Source of the DNA: Acidimicrobiales bacterium
Lineage (GTDB): Bacteria > Actinomycetota > Acidimicrobiia > Acidimicrobiales > AC-14
DNA length: 64,000 nucleotides
Reading direction: 5' to 3'
Assembly (NCBI GenBank): GCA_025463925.1
Contig: JAODBK010000015.1
Coordinates: 1-64,000 of the forward strand
Shown: positions 7,539 through 16,320 of the stretch, piece by piece
Numbering within the stretch: the first letter of the stretch is position 1
Layout of the letters: each line of letters opens with the position of its first letter
Translations under genes and position numbers: made by a program
Notes under the pieces: generated by a model
Databases searched by the model: none
Told to the model about the DNA's origin: nothing
The model's input: only the letters and a program-made list of their open reading frames with translations

Positions 7539-8557
7539 GGTGTGGCCGCCTTCGGGTGGAGGGCGTCGTTGATGATCTGGATCAGGTCGGGCCCGACGGA
7601 GCGGACGTAGATGTCCTGCCACGGGCCGTGCGACGCCGCCTTCGACAGGCCGAGCGCGCCGGCGCCGATCCACGACAGCGAACGGTCGATGATCGGCGTG
7701 CGGGCGTCGATCACCCCGACGGTGTTGTCGACCGTCGTCAGGATGGCGTCGAGCTGGGCCCGCTGCGTCGTGAGGATGTCACCCAACCGCTGGGCGACGG
7801 TGTTGGTGTCGTTGATGCCCTTCGCGATGTCGGCGCGGCGCCGGTCGACGAGGTCGAGGATCGCCTGGCTCTGGTCGAGCAGGCCGGCGAGCGTCTGGTC
7901 CTTGTCGGCCAGGAGCTTGGACAGGCCGTCGAGCCGGTCGAACAGCGACCGCAGCTGCGCTTCCCGGCTGTCGATCGCGGTCGACACCTTGTCGACGCCG
8001 GTGAGCAGCTCGGCCAGCTGGTCGTGCTTGCCCTGGGTGATGTCGGCCAGGTCCTTGATGAAGGTGTTGAGCTTCTCGGTGTCGGTGGCCTGGATCGACC
8101 GCGTCGCGATCTTGGTCAGGTCGAAGATGTCGAACGGCGTCTTGGTGCGGTCGGCCGGGATGATCCGCGCCGCCGTGGGGACGTTCTCGAGGTAGGGCTT
8201 CTTGGCGTTGGTGGTCAGGCGGATGAACCGTTGGCCCAGGAGCGTCTGCAGCGCGACCTCGGCCCGCACGTCGTCCTTGTTGACGTGGACACCGCGGTGC
8301 ACGAGGAACTTGATGACGACCTTGCCGGTGCTGCGGTCGGCGTGGATGCTCTCGACCCGCCCGGCCTTCACACCGGCGACCCGCACGTCGGCGCCCTTGC
8401 GGATCCCGGACGCGTCGGTGAACACGCCCTGCACGGTGTAGCCGTGCTCGAAGACGTGCAGGATGCCGACGGCGAACGCGATCCCGACGGCGAGACCGAG
8501 GAAGAGGATCGACCCGATGCCCACCGCGTAGGGGTTGCGGTCGCGGAAGCTCTTCAC
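7535..8557 (-). CDS. mceC: Mce/MlaD-domain protein (MceC position)
   Basis: 340 residues from GTG 8557 (GTGA overlap with the upstream stop). N-terminal membrane helix (about 12-33; SILFLGLAVGIAFAVGILHV), MlaD domain about 38-120 (GIRKGADVRVAGVKAGRV; LLGQRFIRL), then a helical region ending near the C-terminus without a long Pro-rich tail. Predicted extracytoplasmic subunit of the Mce channel. Confidence 0.9.
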   Translation of the reverse strand: MKSFRDRNPYAVGIGSILFLGLAVGIAFAVGILHVFEHGYTVQGVFTDASGIRKGADVRVAGVKAGRVESIHADRSTGKVVIKFLVHRGVHVNKDDVRAEVALQTLLGQRFIRLTTNAKKPYLENVPTAARIIPADRTKTPFDIFDLTKIATRSIQATDTEKLNTFIKDLADITQGKHDQLAELLTGVDKVSTAIDSREAQLRSLFDRLDGLSKLLADKDQTLAGLLDQSQAILDLVDRRRADIAKGINDTNTVAQRLGDILTTQRAQLDAILTTVDNTVGVIDARTPIIDRSLSWIGAGALGLSKAASHGPWQDIYVRSVGPDLIQIINDALHPKAATP

Positions 8558-9624
8558 CGCACCCCCCCGAGCAACTGGCGCAGGGCGCCGGGGCCGCTCA
8601 CCGGCGTGCCGCCGCCGGCCGGCGGCGCGGTGCTGCTGGCGGGCAGCGAGCCGGCACCCGTGATGCACGGGTTGCTCACGGTGACGGCGCCCGCGATCGA
8701 CCCGCACGGGATGACCTGGTTGAGCCACTCGCCGTAGCGGCTGGCGGTGAACAGCCGCTTCGCCGCCTCGTCGAGCCCGCCGAGCGCGTGGTCGAGCACC
8801 GGCAGCTTGACGGCGACCTCGTCGGTGAGCGCCCGCAGGTTGCCGATGATGCGGTCGATCTCGCCGCGGTTGTTGTCGAGCAGCGCGCCGAGGTTGGCCG
8901 AGAAGTCGCCCAGGTCGGTGACGGACTGGTCGATCACGGCGGTGTTGGCGCTGAACGTCTGCGCGATCTGCAGGAGGTTGTCGAGCACCACGCGGATCTG
9001 GGCGTCGCGGTCGGTGATGGCGCCGGTCACCGCGTCGAGGTTGTCGACCAGCCGCCCGATGGCCTGGTCGCGCGACCCCAGGCTCGATGCCACGACCGCC
9101 AGGTCGTCGAGCGTCTGGCGGAGCTTCTGCTGGTTGCCGTCGAGGGCGGCGACGATCGTGTCGAGGAAGGTGTTGACCTGCTTGGGGTCGATGGCCTGCA
9201 CGATCGGGCCGAGGCGGTTGAACAGCTCGCCGATGTCGACGACCGAGCGGGTCTTGGCGATGTGCGCGCCCTTGCCGAGCACCGTCGGTGCGGTCCCCGG
9301 ATAGAGGTAGACGTACCGCTGGCCGAGGAGGTTGCGCCACCGGATGGCGGCCGACGAGTCGCTCGGCACCTTGACGCTCGTCCGCACCTGGAACTGCACC
9401 AGCGCCCGGCCCTCGCGGATCCTGATGCCGGTGACCTTCCCGACCACCACCCCGGCGATCTTTACGTTGTCGTTCGGCAGCAGGCCGGTGACGTCGTCGA
9501 ACGACGCCGACATCCGGTAGTAGTGCTGCAGCGGCTGGTAGTTGCCGATCGTGAACGCCAGGTAGGCGGTGAACACCCCGCACACCGCGGCGAACGCGAT
9601 CAGCTTGAGGATCGTCCGGCGCAT
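8554..9624 (-). CDS. mceB: Mce/MlaD-domain protein (MceB position)
   Basis: 356 residues. The ATG at 9624 shares its A with the upstream TGA (TGATG). N-terminal membrane helix about 6-24, MlaD domain about 35-115 (GLLPNDNVKIAGVVVGKVTG; LLGQRYVYLYPG), then helical needle region. A disulfide-capable pair (IPCGS, NPCITG) lies near residues 315-330. The last residues (GPGALRQLLGGVR) resemble those of the next upstream Mce protein. Confidence 0.9.
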   Translation of the reverse strand: MRRTILKLIAFAAVCGVFTAYLAFTIGNYQPLQHYYRMSASFDDVTGLLPNDNVKIAGVVVGKVTGIRIREGRALVQFQVRTSVKVPSDSSAAIRWRNLLGQRYVYLYPGTAPTVLGKGAHIAKTRSVVDIGELFNRLGPIVQAIDPKQVNTFLDTIVAALDGNQQKLRQTLDDLAVVASSLGSRDQAIGRLVDNLDAVTGAITDRDAQIRVVLDNLLQIAQTFSANTAVIDQSVTDLGDFSANLGALLDNNRGEIDRIIGNLRALTDEVAVKLPVLDHALGGLDEAAKRLFTASRYGEWLNQVIPCGSIAGAVTVSNPCITGAGSLPASSTAPPAGGGTPVSGPGALRQLLGGVR

Positions 9625-10775
9625 CAGAGGACGCCCCCGATGAGGGACCGCAGCGCCGCTGGGCCGGTGAGGTGCAGCGGCAGCTGCGGGACCGGGAGCG
9701 TTGGCAGCCGCGATGGCCCGAGCGGCGCCGGCGCGGTGCTGGTGCCGGCCGACGTCGCCGCGGTGCCGGTGCACGTCGCCGGCGGCCGCCCGCACGGCGG
9801 GCCACCCCCGGCGACGAACTTGACCGCGGCCATCGTCGTGCCGGGACGGGACGGGTCGTCGAACGCGGTCGCCGCCTCGCCGAGGACCTGGAAGAACTCG
9901 GTCAGGCCGCGCACGAGCGGCGGCACCTGGCCGCGGAGGTCGTAGAGGAGCTGGATCGTCTTCGCGCCGTCGGTGTTGCTCTTGTCGAGGAACGGCCGGT
10001 TGGCGTCCAGCACGTCGGCGAGGTCCTGCGACAGCCGGGCCGCCTGGTCGAGGACCTGGGTGAGCTGGTCGCCGCGGGCGTTCAGATCGGGCAGGGCCTG
10101 GTTGAGGTCCTTGGCGCCGGCGACGAGGTCACCGGCCCGGTCGGCGAGGGCGCCCGACAGCTTGGCCAGGTCGTCCAGGAACTGCTGCGTGTCGGCGTCG
10201 TGCTTGGCGTTGATGTCGGCCGACAGGCGGAACGCCGCGATCTGGCGGTTGATCTCTGGGCCGAGCCCCTCGCCGCCCCGGGCCAGCGTGTCGATCAGCA
10301 CCGCCACCTCGTCCGGGTTCACCGCCTTCAGGATCGGCTCGAGGTCGGAGAGGATCTTCTCGAGCTCGAACCCTCCGGTGGTCTTCTTGATCTCGCTGTT
10401 GTCGCGGAAGAACGGGCCGGTGCGCTCGCCGGCGCCGGGGTCGATGTCGACGAACTTCTCGCCGAACAGCGTCTTGGCCCGAATGCTGGCCGCCGCGGTG
10501 GTCGGCACCTTCTCGGACTTGCGCAGCTGCATGCCGACGCGGGCGCGGCCGTCGAGCAGGCGGATGCTCGACACCTGACCGACGTTGACCCCGCGGATCT
10601 TCACGTCCGAGCCGACGACCAGGCCTTGTCCGGCCGCCGTGAACTTGCCGAAGAGGTGGTACTTCGGGGTGAGGCTGCCGTTGCCGGCGGCGACGCCGAT
10701 GCTCGCCACCCCGATGAACGTGGTGATCGCGATCAGCCCGGTGAGGATGCGGATGGTCCGCTCGGAGACGTGCAT
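9624..10775 (-). CDS. mceA: Mce/MlaD-domain protein, first of operon (MceA position)
   Basis: 383 residues, ATG start. N-terminal membrane helix about 8-30 (ILTGLIAITTFIGVASIGVA), MlaD domain about 38-118 (GLVVGSDVKIRGVNVGQVSS; LFGEKFVDIDPG), coiled-coil helices to about residue 320, then a Pro/Thr/Ala tail with two Cys (PPCGRPPATC) and the C-terminal motif GPAALRSLIGGVL that recurs in MceB. It starts 16 bases after the second YrbE permease. Confidence 0.9.
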   Translation of the reverse strand: MHVSERTIRILTGLIAITTFIGVASIGVAAGNGSLTPKYHLFGKFTAAGQGLVVGSDVKIRGVNVGQVSSIRLLDGRARVGMQLRKSEKVPTTAAASIRAKTLFGEKFVDIDPGAGERTGPFFRDNSEIKKTTGGFELEKILSDLEPILKAVNPDEVAVLIDTLARGGEGLGPEINRQIAAFRLSADINAKHDADTQQFLDDLAKLSGALADRAGDLVAGAKDLNQALPDLNARGDQLTQVLDQAARLSQDLADVLDANRPFLDKSNTDGAKTIQLLYDLRGQVPPLVRGLTEFFQVLGEAATAFDDPSRPGTTMAAVKFVAGGGPPCGRPPATCTGTAATSAGTSTAPAPLGPSRLPTLPVPQLPLHLTGPAALRSLIGGVL

Positions 10776-10791
10776 GCCGGACGTCGGCGCC

Positions 10792-11634
10792 CTACCCCGC
10801 GACCCGCACGGAGTGGGCGCCGCCCCAGAACATCAACGACAGCAGCAGGTTGAGGATGACGACCGACACGATCGAGAGCCGGATGGCCCGGCCGACGGCC
10901 ACGCCCACGCCCTCGGGCCCGCCGGTGGCGTAGAAGCCGTAGTAGCAGTGGATGATCGACACCAGCACCGCGAACGCGCACGCCTTGCCGAGACTGAAGA
11001 GGATGTCGCGGAACGGCAGGTACAGGTGGAAGAAGTGGTTGTACTGCCCCGGTGACATCCCGAAGAACCTCGTCGTGATGATGTAGGTGGCGCCGAAGCT
11101 GGCGTACAGCGAGATCAGGTAGAGCGGGATGATCGCCAACAGCGCGGCGACGACCCGCGTGCACACCAGATAGACGAACGTCGGCACCGACATGACCTCG
11201 AGGGCGTCGATCTCGTCGGAGATCCGCATGGCGCCCAGCTCGGCGGTGAAGCCGGCACCCACCTGGGCCGCGAATGCGATGCCGGCGATGATCGGCGTGA
11301 TCTCGCGGGTGTTGGCCAGCGCGCCGATCAGCCCGGTGAAGCTCTGGGCGCCGATCTGCTCGAGGCCCTTGAAACCCTGGAGGCCGACCTCGGTGCCGGT
11401 GAAGAACGACATCGAGAAGATGACGAACACCATGCCGCCGCCCACGATCAGCGAGCCGGCGCCGATGGCGATGTCGCTCACGAGATTGAAGATGTCGGGC
11501 AGCCGTTTGGGCCGCAGCGCCGCCGGGATCTGCACCACGACCTTGAGGGCGAACGCGAGCTGGCGGCCGACCTCCTCGAGCCCGTTGGCCACGGCGTCGA
11601 ACGGCTTGCGGGCGGCGGTGAGCGGGCTGGCCAT
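10792..11634 (-). CDS. yrbEB: YrbE/MlaE-type ABC permease, second copy
   Basis: 280 residues with five or six membrane helices and the MlaE family pattern: the amphipathic N-terminal helix, the ATPase-contact segment MRISDEIDALEVMSVP, and the closing YYGFYATGGPEGVGVAVGRA. It forms the inner-membrane core of the Mce importer together with the other YrbE. The ATG at 11634 shares a base with the upstream stop (TGATG), so the two permeases are coupled. Confidence 0.94.
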   Translation of the reverse strand: MASPLTAARKPFDAVANGLEEVGRQLAFALKVVVQIPAALRPKRLPDIFNLVSDIAIGAGSLIVGGGMVFVIFSMSFFTGTEVGLQGFKGLEQIGAQSFTGLIGALANTREITPIIAGIAFAAQVGAGFTAELGAMRISDEIDALEVMSVPTFVYLVCTRVVAALLAIIPLYLISLYASFGATYIITTRFFGMSPGQYNHFFHLYLPFRDILFSLGKACAFAVLVSIIHCYYGFYATGGPEGVGVAVGRAIRLSIVSVVILNLLLSLMFWGGAHSVRVAG

Positions 11635-12419
11635 CAGAACTTCTGCGGGACGAGGGCGAAGTACAGCGTGGTCATGACGAAGTTGGCGAAGAAGATGAGG
11701 ATGAAGGTGATGACGACGCCCTGGTTGACGGCGTCGCCGACGCCCTTCGGGCCGCCCTTGGCGTACAGCCCCTTGTAGCAACTCACCATCGCGGCGATGA
11801 AGCCGAACACCGCCGACTTCACCAGCGCCGAGATCAGGTCCTGGATCTGCACCAGTGCGGTGAACCCGGAGAAGTAGGCGCCGGCGGTGACGTGCTGCAC
11901 GATGACGTTGAAGACGTAGCCGCCGGTGAGGCCGGCCACGCTGACCAACGAGACCAGCAGGACGGCGACCGTCGTCGCCGCGAGCAGCCGCGGCGCGACC
12001 AGCCGCTCGATCGGGTTGACCGCCATGACCTCCATGGCCGCGATCTCGTCGCGGATCTTGCGGGAGCCGAGGTCGGCGGTCATGGCCGACCCGCCGGCGC
12101 CCGCGATCAGCAACGCGGTCGCGACCGGCGCCGCCTCGCGGACGATGGCGAGCACCATGGCGGCGCCGGTGGCTGAGTCGGCCCCGAGGCCGCGGGCCAG
12201 CGACCCGACCTGCAGGGCGATGACCATCCCGAACGGGATGGAGATGAAGATCACCGGGATGCTGGTCACCTTGGCGATGAACCAGCATTGGGCCAGGTAC
12301 TCCTTGTACCAGACCCGGATCTTGGGCAGCGCCGTCAAGCCGTCGAGCGCGACGGCGAACATGTTCCCGGACTCACGGATCACGAAGGCCGGTTTGGCGA
12401 CGAGGGGGTTCGAGGCCAT
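11634..12419 (-). CDS. yrbEA: YrbE/MlaE-type ABC permease, first copy
   Basis: 261 residues, MlaE permease. It has the ATPase-contact segment SRKIRDEIAAMEVMAVNPIE and the conserved C-terminal CYKGLYAKGGPKGVGDAVNQ, and several hydrophobic helices. ATG at 12419, 15 bases after the ATPase stop. With its neighbour it should form the heterodimeric permease of the lipid importer. Confidence 0.94.
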   Translation of the reverse strand: MASNPLVAKPAFVIRESGNMFAVALDGLTALPKIRVWYKEYLAQCWFIAKVTSIPVIFISIPFGMVIALQVGSLARGLGADSATGAAMVLAIVREAAPVATALLIAGAGGSAMTADLGSRKIRDEIAAMEVMAVNPIERLVAPRLLAATTVAVLLVSLVSVAGLTGGYVFNVIVQHVTAGAYFSGFTALVQIQDLISALVKSAVFGFIAAMVSCYKGLYAKGGPKGVGDAVNQGVVITFILIFFANFVMTTLYFALVPQKF

Positions 12420-12434
12420 CGAGTCGGTCGAGTC

Positions 12435-13262
12435 CTAGACCGTCATGATCTCGTCGCTGGCGTCGCCCAGCTCGACGGGGGCGTCGTCGTCCTGGGCCAT
12501 CTCGTCCATGCCGATCGGGCCCTGAGCCCGCCCCGAGAGGAACTGGCGGATGATGGGGTTGTCGGTCGTCTTCATCTCCTCCTTGCTGGCGAACTTCACC
12601 AGGCCGGAGCGGAAGAGCACGCCCATGTACTCGGCGACGCGCATCACCGAGGGGATGTTGTGGGTGATGATGAAGAAGGTGGCCCCGACCTCCCGCTGGA
12701 CGTTCACGACCAGCTCGTCGAGGTAGGCGACCCGCACCGGGTCGAGCCCCGAGTCGGGCTCGTCGAACAGCACGATCTCGGGCTCCATCACGAGCGCCCG
12801 GGCGAGGCCGGCGCGCTTCTTCATCCCGCCCGAGACCTCGCCCGGGGTCTTGCGCATGTGGTCGAGCAGGCCGACCAGGCCGGCCTTCTCGTTGACGATC
12901 TCGCGGACTTCTCGCTCGCTCTTGCGGGTGTGCTCGCGCAAGGGGAAGGCGATGTTGTCGTAGAGGTTCATCGACCCGAACAGCGCACCGTCCTGGAAGA
13001 GGACGCCGAACTTGCGGCGGACCCGGTAGAGGTCCTTCTCGCGCATCCCGACGATGTTCTCGCCGTCGACCCAGATCTCACCGGCGTCGGGCCGCAGCAG
13101 GCCGATGATGTTCTTCAGGAGCACCGACTTGCCCGTGCCCGACGGGCCCATGATGGCGGTGATCCGGCCCTTGGGGACGTCGAACGTGATGTCCTCGAGG
13201 ACGGTGTGGGAACCGAAGCGCTTCGTCACCCCCCGGAGCGAGATGATCGGCTCGAACTCCAG
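12435..13262 (-). CDS. mkl: Mkl/MlaF-type ABC transporter ATPase of the mce operon
   Basis: About 275 residues. Walker A GPSGTGKS, Q-loop LFQDGALF, signature VSGGMKKRAGLARAL, Walker B IVLFDEPDSGLDP and switch His ITHNI are all present, and the C-terminal tail follows MlaF relatives. It energises the YrbE permeases. No ATG, GTG or TTG lies in frame near the expected start. The best candidate is CTG at 13262, preceded at 8 bases by an AGGGGG-like ribosome site. The frame stays open further upstream but loses family resemblance there. The start remains uncertain. Confidence 0.92.
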   Translation of the reverse strand: MEFEPIISLRGVTKRFGSHTVLEDITFDVPKGRITAIMGPSGTGKSVLLKNIIGLLRPDAGEIWVDGENIVGMREKDLYRVRRKFGVLFQDGALFGSMNLYDNIAFPLREHTRKSEREVREIVNEKAGLVGLLDHMRKTPGEVSGGMKKRAGLARALVMEPEIVLFDEPDSGLDPVRVAYLDELVVNVQREVGATFFIITHNIPSVMRVAEYMGVLFRSGLVKFASKEEMKTTDNPIIRQFLSGRAQGPIGMDEMAQDDDAPVELGDASDEIMTV

Positions 13263-13304
13263 TGTCGGGGCCCCCTTCGGTCGCGGCGTCAGGTGAGAGC
13301 GCGG

Positions 13305-13333
13305 AGCGTAGCCGTCTGTTTCGACGATGTGAC
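13305..13333 (-). promoter_or_regulatory. putative promoter of the mce operon
   Basis: On the minus strand, GTCACA (13328-13333) and TACGCT (13305-13310) are 17 bases apart. A start about 7 bases on would give a leader of roughly 35 bases before the CTG at 13262. The -35 match is only 4 of 6. Confidence 0.4.
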
Positions 13334-13712
13334 GCTGGGCACCTGCCGGTGGGCACGTGCCCAACCGGCGGCCGGCCCAAACGGGGCGAAGGGATGGGGA
13401 GACCGTTGGGGCCGTCCGGTAGCCCGAGCCCGTGGACCGTGGTTTCCCACCGCCCGCGGCGCTCGGGTTATTGGGACGTTCTCTACTTGGTCTCCCCCTC
13501 CCCCACTGCCCGTTGTCCGCCCCCTGCGACCGCTTGCGGCCACAGGCCCACGACCAAGGGGACCGGGGCGATCGGGACGGCGTGAGTCTGTACGCACTCC
13601 GTTCACCTCGCAAGGGGACATTGCCCGGCGGTGAGCAGGGAGTTCGCGCGTCGGCGCTGGTCAGGCAGATGCAGAAAGGCGAACGAAAGGTGACGGCCCG
13701 GCGACGCGCCGC
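13334..13712. other. non-coding gap upstream of the mce operon
   Basis: About 380 bases with no frame that resembles a protein and no recognised RNA. It lies between the mce promoter region and the end of the LysM gene, and contains C-rich tracts (around 13493-13530) and short palindromes such as CCGCTTGCGG. It may hold upstream operator sequence for the mce operon. Confidence 0.4.
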
Positions 13713-13731
13713 GCGACCGGCACCCGGTCGC
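13713..13731 (-). terminator. hairpin after the LysM transglycosylase gene
   Basis: GCGACCGG, a 3-base loop, then CCGGTCGC: a perfect 8-base-pair stem starting two bases after the stop codon of the minus-strand gene. There is no T-tract, as is common for terminator-like hairpins in high-GC actinobacteria. Confidence 0.45.
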
Positions 13732-13733
13732 CG

Positions 13734-14603
13734 CTACCCGAAGTGGGCTCGGTAGGCGAGGATGCCGGCGACGTAGTGCTTGGTGTCGAGGTAGATGTGG
13801 CCGGCCCGCACCGACGCGAGTCCCTGGTAGTACGACGCCAACGCCAGGTCGGCTTTGCCGCCGGTCGCGTCGAGCAGTGCCCGGATGAAGCGGGCGCTCA
13901 TGCGGATGTTGTCGTCGGCCTTCGTGGGGTCCAGCCGGGCGCCGTTCAACAGGACACTGTTGACGAAGACGACGGTGGCCGGCATGAGCTGGCCGATGCC
14001 GACCGCGCCCGTGCTCGAGACGACGGTGTTGCGCCAGCCCGACTCCCACCACGTCATCGCCTGGAAGAGGTCGGCCGGCACGCCGTACGCCTTCGCCCAG
14101 TGGACGAATCGCGGCCGGAGCCGCACACGGTCGGGTGACGACACGAGCAGGTTGGGCAGGCCCCGCCCGCCATTGGCGTAGCCGGTGATGACCGCGGGCG
14201 GCGGCAGTGACGCCGGCACCGTGAGCTTGGTGCCGATCACCACGACGTTCGGGTTCTCGATGCCGTTGGCGGCCGCGAGCGCCGCCACCGTGGTGCCGAA
14301 CCGGCCGGCGATGCTGCTCGCGGTGTCGCCCGGCCGCACGACGTAGGTGGTCGCCGCCGCCGGCACCGTGCCGGCCGACGGGAGCCGGAGGACGGCGCCG
14401 ATCACGACGTGGTCGGGATCACGGATGCCGTTCAGTGCGGCCACCGCGCTCACGGTGGTGCCGGCGCGGGCGGCGATCGCCGAGAGGGTGTCGCCGCGGC
14501 GGACCGTCACCGTGCGGCCGGACGCGCCGGGCCGCCCCATGAAACCGGCAGTGCCGATCAGGGTGACGACGACGAGTCCGGCGATGCTGCGAACGGCGCG
14601 CAC
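13734..14603 (-). CDS. secreted lytic transglycosylase with two LysM repeats
   Basis: 289 residues. N-terminal hydrophobic signal (about 5-22), two LysM repeats (about 30-75, VRRGDTLSAIAARAGTT; and 85-130, VRPGDTASSIAGRFGTT), then an SLT-type transglycosylase domain with WWESGWRN (catalytic Glu) and STGAVGIGQLMPAT. LysM binds peptidoglycan and the SLT domain cleaves it, so this is a cell-wall remodelling enzyme outside the membrane. GTG start at 14603 with GGAGGG just upstream. Confidence 0.92.
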   Translation of the reverse strand: MRAVRSIAGLVVVTLIGTAGFMGRPGASGRTVTVRRGDTLSAIAARAGTTVSAVAALNGIRDPDHVVIGAVLRLPSAGTVPAAATTYVVRPGDTASSIAGRFGTTVAALAAANGIENPNVVVIGTKLTVPASLPPPAVITGYANGGRGLPNLLVSSPDRVRLRPRFVHWAKAYGVPADLFQAMTWWESGWRNTVVSSTGAVGIGQLMPATVVFVNSVLLNGARLDPTKADDNIRMSARFIRALLDATGGKADLALASYYQGLASVRAGHIYLDTKHYVAGILAYRAHFG

Positions 14604-14701
14604 ATTCCCTCCAGCGCGTCTCCGCCCGCTGCGTAGGACTCACCGTACAAGACAACACCCGCCACGACAACCACATGAGCAACATCTCTTCCGCGGGCGG
14701 G

Positions 14702-16306
14702 CTAGCGCCCCGACCGGCGGGCCTCGGCCCGGCGCTCGCCCTCGAGGCGCTCGAGGTCGTAGGTGCCGTGGTCGACGAAGCGCATGAGCCCGGCGACGAG
14801 CGGGTGGCCGGCCTGCTCGGCGATCAGCCGGTGCATCTCCTGGCACACCCGCCGGTACTCGGGGTGCCCGGCCGCCTGGGTCCGCAGCTCGAGCATGTGC
14901 AGCGCCTCGCGGGCGTTCATCTGGATCGAGTAGCGCAGCCGGAACGCCAGCGCGACCGCGTACCCGGCCTCGGCGCCGAACCCCCCGGCGACCAGCGCGT
15001 CGTGCAGCGCCGCCGAGCGGCCCATCGCGTCCTCGTACCGGTCGCCGGCGCCGGCCTCGACGACCGCCTCCGGGACGACGTAGCCGTGGTTGGGCGCGAG
15101 GGTCTGCCAGTCGATGGTGAGCATGCGGTGGCGTTGGAGGTCACGGAACGCGCCGTAGTCCGACAGCACGTCGAACCGGTAGGACGTCCGCTCGAGGGCC
15201 CGGCCCGGCTTGTGGCGGCGGTTGCCCCGCTCGCCGACATAGGCCTCGGCGACCGCGGCCCGCTCCCCCGCCGACAGCCGCCGCACCCGGGCGAGCACCT
15301 GGTCTTCGGGCAGGTCGGTGTACGGGTAGAGCATCGCCGCGAGCAGCTTGTCCTCGGCGTCCGGGTCGAAGTCGACGAGGGTGACGGCCGGCCGGGGCTC
15401 GGGGTCCTCGCCGGCGAAGAGGCGGCCGGCCACCTCCTCCATGGCCGACCGGGTGGACTCCATGTACGCCGACCAGGCCCCGCCGCGGTCGGGCATGTCC
15501 ACCCGGGAGAGGAACGACGGGATGACCTTGCGCAGCTCGACGAGCATCATGTCGGCATAGGCGCGGGCCTCGGGCAGCGGGTGGGCCCGCATCCGGAGGA
15601 GCAGCGCCTCGTACCCCTGGCCGGTGCCGTAGATGCCGACGTTGGACAGGGCGGCGGCCGGCAGCATGCCGCGCAGCGCGTCGAACGCCTTGGCCCGGAT
15701 GGACTGGCGGTAGACGAAGTCGGAGTCGTCGGCGCTCTTCGGGTACCGCTCGCGGAACCAGTCCTGCATGACGGGCAGGAGGGTGCGGTACCCGTCGAAG
15801 AGGCGGTCGAGATCGCCCACGTACCGGGTGCCGAGCGAGGAGGTCAGCACCGAGGCGGGCCGGTAGTAGCGGTAGCGGCCGTCGGGCCGGTCGTCGTAGG
15901 CGATGTAGCGGGTGGACTGCTCGAGGTAGGCCATGAGCCGGCCCCACTCGAGCACCTTGGTGAGCAGGTTCGACGACTGCTCACAGGCCAGGTGGACCCC
16001 ACCGAGCTGGGCCACCGAGTCGTCGCCGTACTCGAAGAACACCTTGTTGTAGAGGTCCTCGGCCCGCTTGAGGCCCACGGTGGCGTCGATGGTGATGTCG
16101 CCGCTGGTGTCGAGCTCGCCGACGAACTCGTCGAGGAACAGCCGGCGGAGGCTCTTCGGCGTCCGCGAGTAGCGGGCGAAGAGGGCACCCTTGACGACCT
16201 CGGGCAGGTTGACCAGGGCGAACACCGGTTGGTCGAGGTTCGTGAAGTACCGCCGGAGGATCTCCTCCTCGCTCGGCGTGAAGTGCTCGACGACGTAGGG
16301 GTGCAC
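14702..16306 (-). CDS. double-length ThyX-like (FAD-dependent thymidylate synthase superfamily) protein
   Basis: 534 residues, about twice a normal ThyX (roughly 220-250). The first half carries EQSTRY (residues 129-134) but has WGR where ThyX has RHR. The second half carries RHR (392-394) but lacks the EQS part (TLAPNHGY follows). The two halves together thus hold the full ThyX signature RHRxxSxxEQSxRY, suggesting tandem duplication and division of labour. ThyX makes dTMP from dUMP with FAD and methylene-folate; whether this protein does is unproven. GTG start at 16306, 8 bases after a TAATCT element that overlaps the upstream stop. Confidence 0.75.
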   Translation of the reverse strand: MHPYVVEHFTPSEEEILRRYFTNLDQPVFALVNLPEVVKGALFARYSRTPKSLRRLFLDEFVGELDTSGDITIDATVGLKRAEDLYNKVFFEYGDDSVAQLGGVHLACEQSSNLLTKVLEWGRLMAYLEQSTRYIAYDDRPDGRYRYYRPASVLTSSLGTRYVGDLDRLFDGYRTLLPVMQDWFRERYPKSADDSDFVYRQSIRAKAFDALRGMLPAAALSNVGIYGTGQGYEALLLRMRAHPLPEARAYADMMLVELRKVIPSFLSRVDMPDRGGAWSAYMESTRSAMEEVAGRLFAGEDPEPRPAVTLVDFDPDAEDKLLAAMLYPYTDLPEDQVLARVRRLSAGERAAVAEAYVGERGNRRHKPGRALERTSYRFDVLSDYGAFRDLQRHRMLTIDWQTLAPNHGYVVPEAVVEAGAGDRYEDAMGRSAALHDALVAGGFGAEAGYAVALAFRLRYSIQMNAREALHMLELRTQAAGHPEYRRVCQEMHRLIAEQAGHPLVAGLMRFVDHGTYDLERLEGERRAEARRSGR

Positions 16307-16314
16307 GGCGGCCG

Positions 16315-16320
16315 AGATTA
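16315..16320 (-). promoter_or_regulatory. putative -10 element embedded in a stop codon (TAATCT)
   Basis: The TAA stop of the M20 gene forms the first three bases of TAATCT, 8 bases before the GTG of the ThyX-like gene. Candidate leaderless internal promoter. Confidence 0.35.

Noticed and set aside
6639-7610. Long open frames antisense to mce genes (also around 9672-10853 and 7556-8737).
   Set aside because: They are mirror images of GC-rich coding sequence, with compositions dominated by Arg, Gly, Val and Asp and no recognisable domains; the mce proteins on the other strand are unambiguous.
13263-13613. N-terminal extension of the mce ATPase by about 115 residues.
   Set aside because: The frame is open, but the extra sequence is low-complexity, unlike any ABC ATPase, and crosses the promoter candidate.
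13334-13712. A structured RNA in the gap before the mce operon.
   Set aside because: Only short palindromes and C-tracts are visible; no known RNA family pattern could be matched by eye.
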